Shown piece by piece: positions 59,843 through 64,000 of a DNA stretch of 64,000 nucleotides (position 1 is its first letter; every line of letters begins with the position of its first letter). The notes beneath the pieces are model-generated. The model ran no database searches, was not told the DNA's origin, and saw only the letters and a list, made by a program, of their open reading frames with translations. A program made the translations under genes and the position numbers. Source of the DNA: Pseudoalteromonas luteoviolacea NCIMB 1942 (GTDB taxonomy: Bacteria; Pseudomonadota; Gammaproteobacteria; Enterobacterales; Alteromonadaceae); assembly GCF_001625595.1 (NCBI RefSeq), contig NZ_AUXT01000173.1, positions 23,440 to 87,439 of the forward strand, given 5' to 3'.

Positions 59843-59902
59843 GTAATTCTGAAATGCTAAATCACACTGCACTGACGCAGTTGTAATGTCTCAAGTTAAA
59901 GT

Positions 59903-60874
59903 CTACTGAGACATCGATTGGTCATAGATTGTAACTTTATTTCTACCATTTTCTTTAGAATGGTACAGTGCGGCGTCTGTGGCCTCAATCCATTGTTCAT
60001 GCTTACTGAATGCTTCATCATAGCTAGCGATACCCAGACTGACTGTAAGCTTAATTTCTTTTTTATCATAGTAAATGACTGAGTTTTCAATCATACTACG
60101 CAGCCTTTCGGCAAAAATCATAGCGCCTTCAGCGTCTGTATCCACAAGAGTTACCGCAAACTCTTCGCCACCATACCTGCCCGCAATATCGGTTTCTCGC
60201 AATGTCTTTTTTAACAAGTCAGAAATATGCCTAATAGCTTCGTCGCCACCGCTATGCCCGTACTCATCATTGATACGCTTAAAAAAGTCGATATCAAACA
60301 TCAATAAACTGCTACAACCATGGTTTCTTTTCAGCCGTTTAAACTCATGTCTAAGAGATTCTTCCCAATATCCTCTATTTGACAGCTTTGTTAATGCATC
60401 TGTTCGACTCATTTCTTCAAGCGTCTTGTTCGCTTTTTCAAGCTCAAGTTTATTCATTGCTTCGTCAGTAACATCATAAAGAATGACACAAATATGCCCC
60501 ACTTCACCTGTTACCGTTGTCAACGGGATAAATGTTGCGTTCTGATACATATATTCCGCTTTCCCAGTAATAGGGCGGTAATTTTTGAAGCGAAATATGT
60601 AAGGCTGCTGTTCCCAAATGGTAAAAGAGCGATTTTTTAACACAAAGACAGGTTCTGCTTTCCCCCTAAACCAAGACTCATCAATACTTGGGAATAAGTC
60701 AAATACATCTTTATCTTTCACGGCACTCGGTAGCAAACCAGAATGGTTTTCCATAAAGCCATTCCAAATACAAACACGGTAGTCTCTGTCTAGTACAACC
60801 AGCCCAACGTCTACGGTGTTAAACATATCCATTAGCCAATGGATTTCATTCATATCAAAATCAGAAGCAGGCAT
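59903..60874 (-). CDS. PAS-GGDEF diguanylate cyclase
   Basis: 323 residues. An N-terminal PAS (MFNTVDVGLVVLDRDYRVCI) with a PAC segment precedes a short coiled coil. The GGDEF domain has RYGGEEFAVTL and DIDFFKRINDEYGHSGGDEA. It starts 4 bp after the response-regulator gene, so the REC-CheC protein and this cyclase are probably made together and share a pathway. Confidence 0.92.
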   Translation of the reverse strand: MPASDFDMNEIHWLMDMFNTVDVGLVVLDRDYRVCIWNGFMENHSGLLPSAVKDKDVFDLFPSIDESWFRGKAEPVFVLKNRSFTIWEQQPYIFRFKNYRPITGKAEYMYQNATFIPLTTVTGEVGHICVILYDVTDEAMNKLELEKANKTLEEMSRTDALTKLSNRGYWEESLRHEFKRLKRNHGCSSLLMFDIDFFKRINDEYGHSGGDEAIRHISDLLKKTLRETDIAGRYGGEEFAVTLVDTDAEGAMIFAERLRSMIENSVIYYDKKEIKLTVSLGIASYDEAFSKHEQWIEATDAALYHSKENGRNKVTIYDQSMSQ

Positions 60875-60878
60875 AATT

Positions 60879-61883
60879 CTAGTCGTCTAATAGGTAAGCA
60901 ACTTTGTATTTCAGCGTTTTCAAAGAATCCTCTGTAAACAACAGCATTAAGTCGCAGTTAATATTGTGGTGTTCTATTCCATAGCTTATTTCAATTGCTA
61001 GTGTTCTTTGCCACCTAGATTTGTTAGCTTTTACCAATTCGGAAACTTCGCAGTGCTGACCTAACACCACTGGGTGTCCCTGACTAAAAGGCATGTCTAA
61101 TTGTCGCGACAACCCCGTTAAAATGGCGCCAATTAGAATATTACTTACATCCATTAACAGCTCTAGCTCTACTTTTTGGTTGAGCTTTCCCTGGTACTTC
61201 ATTAAGGATGCTATTTCTTTAAAGCTGGAATCATTTAGCAGTAATAAGGCCTCACCCGAAACGCCTCCGCCAATAAACCCTTGGCAAACCCCAGATGTTG
61301 TGGCGTTTGCATCTATTGCTTGCAACGCCATATGTAACTCATTTACCTCAAGTACATTGACATTGGGTATTGGCAATTCAACAAAAACGTTCAATAGCCT
61401 TGCCAACAGATCACCTGCTTGGCCCATCGCAACATTAGCTATTTCTTGATAAATATCTCTGATTTCGGGTTCTAATTGCTCCCCGAGCTTATGTACCAAA
61501 TTGGCACGGATCGCCTTGTCTTTGATCCCGTGATGAGTGATGATTTCTTCGAGCTTTTGAGCATCGCAAGGTTTACGAATAAAATCTATTGCTCCTAGTT
61601 CCATCACTCTTTGGTGAGCATTAGGCTGAATATCTCCAGATACCACCACGGTTAAAACATTTAAATCTTGCTCTTGGATAGCCTGCAGTACTTCATATCC
61701 ATCCATGTGCGGCATGTTGAGATCTAGAAACAGAATTTCAGGAGAAATTGCTTTAATCTTTTCTATACAATCCAATCCATGCTCTGCAAACTCAACTTTT
61801 ATATCCCAGTCATCAGGCAAAGAGCGGGCTAATTGCCTGCGTGCAAGTTTAGAATCATCGCAAATTAGGATGGGTGTTGACAT
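60879..61883 (-). CDS. Response regulator with C-terminal CheC/CheX-like phosphatase domain
   Basis: 334 residues. The REC domain (residues 1-125) has ILICDDSKLARRQL, the phospho-acceptor Asp in ILFLDLNMPHMDGYEVL, and FIRKPCDAQKL. The C-terminal half has two CheC-like helices (YQEIANVAMGQAGDLLARLL and LMDVSNILIGAILTGLSRQL) with the E/D-x2-N pattern of CheY-P phosphatases. It may dephosphorylate a partner REC domain or itself and feed the adjacent cyclase. Confidence 0.88.
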   Translation of the reverse strand: MSTPILICDDSKLARRQLARSLPDDWDIKVEFAEHGLDCIEKIKAISPEILFLDLNMPHMDGYEVLQAIQEQDLNVLTVVVSGDIQPNAHQRVMELGAIDFIRKPCDAQKLEEIITHHGIKDKAIRANLVHKLGEQLEPEIRDIYQEIANVAMGQAGDLLARLLNVFVELPIPNVNVLEVNELHMALQAIDANATTSGVCQGFIGGGVSGEALLLLNDSSFKEIASLMKYQGKLNQKVELELLMDVSNILIGAILTGLSRQLDMPFSQGHPVVLGQHCEVSELVKANKSRWQRTLAIEISYGIEHHNINCDLMLLFTEDSLKTLKYKVAYLLDD

Positions 61884-62075
61884 AAAAGCTCTCTATTATT
61901 TGGGTTTATTTTTACCCAAGAATTCTAATTATAGTTATTTCACAGCAGCGTTGAGAATAAATATGTTAATCAATGCATGACCAATTTACAATCCAAATTA
62001 CTGCCGAAGCTTGGTTATATAAAATCAGTATAATACACTGTCGAGAATTGCGAAAAATTTAAAAAGGAATACATT

Positions 62076-62663
62076 ATGCGTAAAGTCTCTTTTTTGGCAG
62101 CAGTGTTACTTGCCACCAGCTGTTTTTCTGTCTCAGCTGAGCTTTCCGAAAACCAGCTAGATCAAGGTAAAGTTATGGCTGGAGGGAAACCCGTAACCCT
62201 ACTTGGTAGCGGTGTTAAACTAGGTGATCAGGCACCTAACTTTAAAGTTGTCAATGCAGATTTCACTCCCGTTTCTCTATCTGAATTTGAAGGGAAGGCC
62301 GTTTTAATTAGCGTTGTACCCAGTCTGGATACTGGAATATGTAGTCTACAGACTAAATACTTTAATGAAAAAGTCGCCAGCGAATACCCTGAAGTCATTA
62401 TGCTGACGGTTAGCACTGATTTGCCTTTCGCACAAAAGCGATTCTGTAAGCAAGAAGGAGTTGATAAGGTTCAGACGCTGTCAGATTCTGTATGGCGCAA
62501 CTTCGGCGAGCAGTATGGCTTGCTTATAAAGGATATGGGTTTACTAAGTCGAGCTGTGTTTGTGCTTGATAAGTCACATAAGGTTCTGTACAAACAGCTG
62601 GTTGCAAATTTAGCAACGGAACCAGACTACGATGCTGCGATAGCTGCATTAAAAACGCTATGA
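62076..62663 (+). CDS. Secreted thiol peroxidase (Tpx-like)
   Basis: 195 residues. A signal peptide (FLAAVLLATSCFSVSA) stands before a Tpx domain: GSGVKLGDQAPNFKVVNADF, then SVVPSLDTGICSLQTKYF with the peroxidatic Cys after the conserved Thr, and RFCKQEGVDKVQTLSD with the resolving Cys. Classic Tpx lacks a cleaved signal, so export to the periplasm is notable. AAAAAGGAATACATT precedes the ATG. Its expected terminator (AAAAAAGCCGGC...) is interrupted by an IS. Confidence 0.9.
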   Translation: MRKVSFLAAVLLATSCFSVSAELSENQLDQGKVMAGGKPVTLLGSGVKLGDQAPNFKVVNADFTPVSLSEFEGKAVLISVVPSLDTGICSLQTKYFNEKVASEYPEVIMLTVSTDLPFAQKRFCKQEGVDKVQTLSDSVWRNFGEQYGLLIKDMGLLSRAVFVLDKSHKVLYKQLVANLATEPDYDAAIAALKTL

Positions 62664-62688
62664 CGCGCAAAGTAAAAAAGCCGGCATA

Positions 62689-64000
62689 AGCTCAATGCTG
62701 TTCAATTTAGAGGAGCAGCTTTGCGATTAACAGGGTAACGGCTTTTATTCATCTTAACGACCCTAGGTCTACTTGGCCTAGGGCGTTTTTCTTTATAGAG
62801 TACCATCAAGCCCCCTCTCAGTGCAGCTAAACGCTTGGATGTATTGCCTGGAGAGAAAGCATTCACCATCACTTTAAGCTGACTTCCAATGAATTGACAT
62901 GGAAGCTTATATCGTTCGGTGCCCTTTTGTGTGATACTGCTGCTAAGCTCGCTTCTCTCCTGACTAAGTTGTACCCCAACATCAATCCCAACAACTTTTG
63001 GTACACAAGCTCAACAGTCTTACTCCTTAGCGTAATCGCATTATGTTGCATGGATGATTTTATATCGTGGTAACTCAGCTCTATTTCCGAGCGTTCATGA
63101 TATAAGTTGGCTATGTCGTTCGCGCTAAATTTATCTCTAGGCAGTGAGGTAAAGACGGTTTTATCTTTTCCGTCAATTTGTACGTAACCGCTCTAACTTG
63201 CTACTTCTTTGGTAAATCCGGGTTTTTCTTTCTGGCCTGTGGGGATATGTTCATTTCGATAAGCTTGTCGTTACTGTCATGTTCATCAAGCAAGGTGCAT
63301 TTCAGGCCTTTACGAGCAGGTATCTCCCAGTGGGTTGATAAAAAATAATAAATCTGCGCCATAGAACCCTTTATCTAAAAGTGTGACTGAGTTATCTGGC
63401 TGTTGCTCCATGAAACTTTTGGCTAACGGGATTTCGCCTTTGCGATAAGGACTAATAGCGCCATCGACGATAACATGAGAGCGTACATTCATGAGCGTGA
63501 CTAATCGAAGCAATGGAAAGGGGGTTGTCTATTTGTGCTTGTATTGCCACTGCCAAAATGCGCTCTTAACTCATCATTGCCATGTGTTCTGAATAAAGCA
63601 CTATCAACAGCGAATACTTGTAGTCCATTCCAGCTACCTTGCGGGTAACGCTCTCATCCCCATTTATTGTATTTTTACCAAGTCTTTTGCGCGCTTCAGT
63701 TAAAGCACTTTTGGCTAGCAATTTTTCATCTGCTAAGCCGTCGGCACAAATATTTAATCGCCTTGCCACTTCAGCAATAGGTTCATTGCGAAAGAATGCC
63801 ATACTAACCAAAGCACCATATCGCTGGGAAGTCTGCGTCTTCTGATTGTCACTTTAGTTGATAATTCTGCTGCCTGTGCAACTCACTCAACAGGAATGTG
63901 TTCACAAAATGTAGACAGTTGAGCCAACTCTAGTGATGAATCATCGATAACATCGTTGAACAAATAAGTGTTTGCCATAAAAAAATCCGTAATCAGAAAA
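62689..64000 (-). mobile_element. IS4-type insertion sequence, decayed, runs off window
   Basis: The left end AGCTCAATGCTGTTC matches the terminal repeat of the remnant at 41034-41422. The element is full-sized here and its right end lies past base 64000; the window stops inside the AATCCGTAATCAGAAAA motif shared with the short copy. Nucleotide similarity to the short copy is high at both ends. Confidence 0.88.
62702..63978 (-). pseudogene. IS4-family transposase, broken by stops and frameshifts
   Basis: The reading starts MANTYLFNDVIDDSSLELAQ, continues LSTFCEHIPVE, and meets TGA where Trp is expected. It then reads VAQAAELSTKVTIRRRRLPS, shifts frame before SMAFFRNEPIAEVARRL, and continues in pieces to KVMVNAFSPGNTSKRLAALR near the C-terminus. 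FYGADLLFF and LDKGFYG recall the IS4 DDE domain. It cannot be made as one protein. Confidence 0.85.

Overview
The window is chromosomal DNA of a marine gammaproteobacterium, most likely Pseudoalteromonas or a close relative in the Alteromonadales. The evidence is the recC-recB order, tol-pal next to ruvABC, nadK-recN beside grpE, prkA-yeaH-spoVR, a tandem tRNA-Lys array, and a resident element related to Pseudoalteromonas phage PM2. No database search was run. Family calls come from reading the translated sequence, and statements about PM2 proteins are from memory.

Layout. (1) 1-11.8 kb: 5' part of recB, recC, two GGDEF cyclase genes, a MetE-like methyltransferase, an orphan protein and a Ser/Thr kinase with TPR repeats. 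(2) 12.17-25.65 kb: an integrated, tailless, corticovirus (PM2)-like prophage of about 13.5 kb in the 3' end of a tRNA-Ser(GGA) gene. It is bounded by a 77-bp perfect direct repeat, and its left edge carries the decayed integrase tail of a related element. (3) 25.8-37.8 kb: nadA, ten tandem tRNA-Lys(UUU) genes, cpoB-pal-tolBARQ, a probable small RNA, ruvCAB and aspS. (4) 37.9-47.1 kb: DUF72, GFA, YgjP-like and M48 genes, an internally deleted IS sitting inside a split terminator, grpE, an HrcA-like regulator, nadK, recN with two LexA boxes, and a cytochrome b561 pseudogene. (5) 47.3-64 kb: gltBD with ArgR-like operators, grxD, sodB, the prkA-yeaH-spoVR operon, a REC-CheC plus PAS-GGDEF signalling pair, a secreted Tpx, and a decayed second copy of the same IS that runs off the window.

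The prophage is the most interesting part. An XRE-type regulator at 22.5 kb is transcribed to the right from a promoter overlapped by an inverted repeat. Divergently, one very compact left-going unit (22.3 to 12.3 kb, with many ATGA/TAATG junctions) encodes small early proteins, an HUH replication initiator, a zinc-ribbon membrane protein overlapping the next gene by 173 nt, a packaging ATPase, the PM2 P2-type double-jelly-roll capsid protein, a set of small single-span membrane proteins, a large Ala-rich membrane-anchored coiled-coil protein, a spike-sized protein, a virion peptidoglycan-degrading candidate and small possible lysis proteins. At the right end, xis-int are divergent from a three-gene accessory cassette. 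The first gene of that cassette encodes a 61-residue peptide with a double-glycine (VSGG) leader-like N-terminus, so the cassette may be a phage-carried microcin/immunity module.

Other leads are the apparent preference of the IS for terminator hairpins, an sRNA candidate with a strong promoter and terminator between tolQ and ruvB, and the ten-copy tRNA-Lys array behind a stringent-type promoter.
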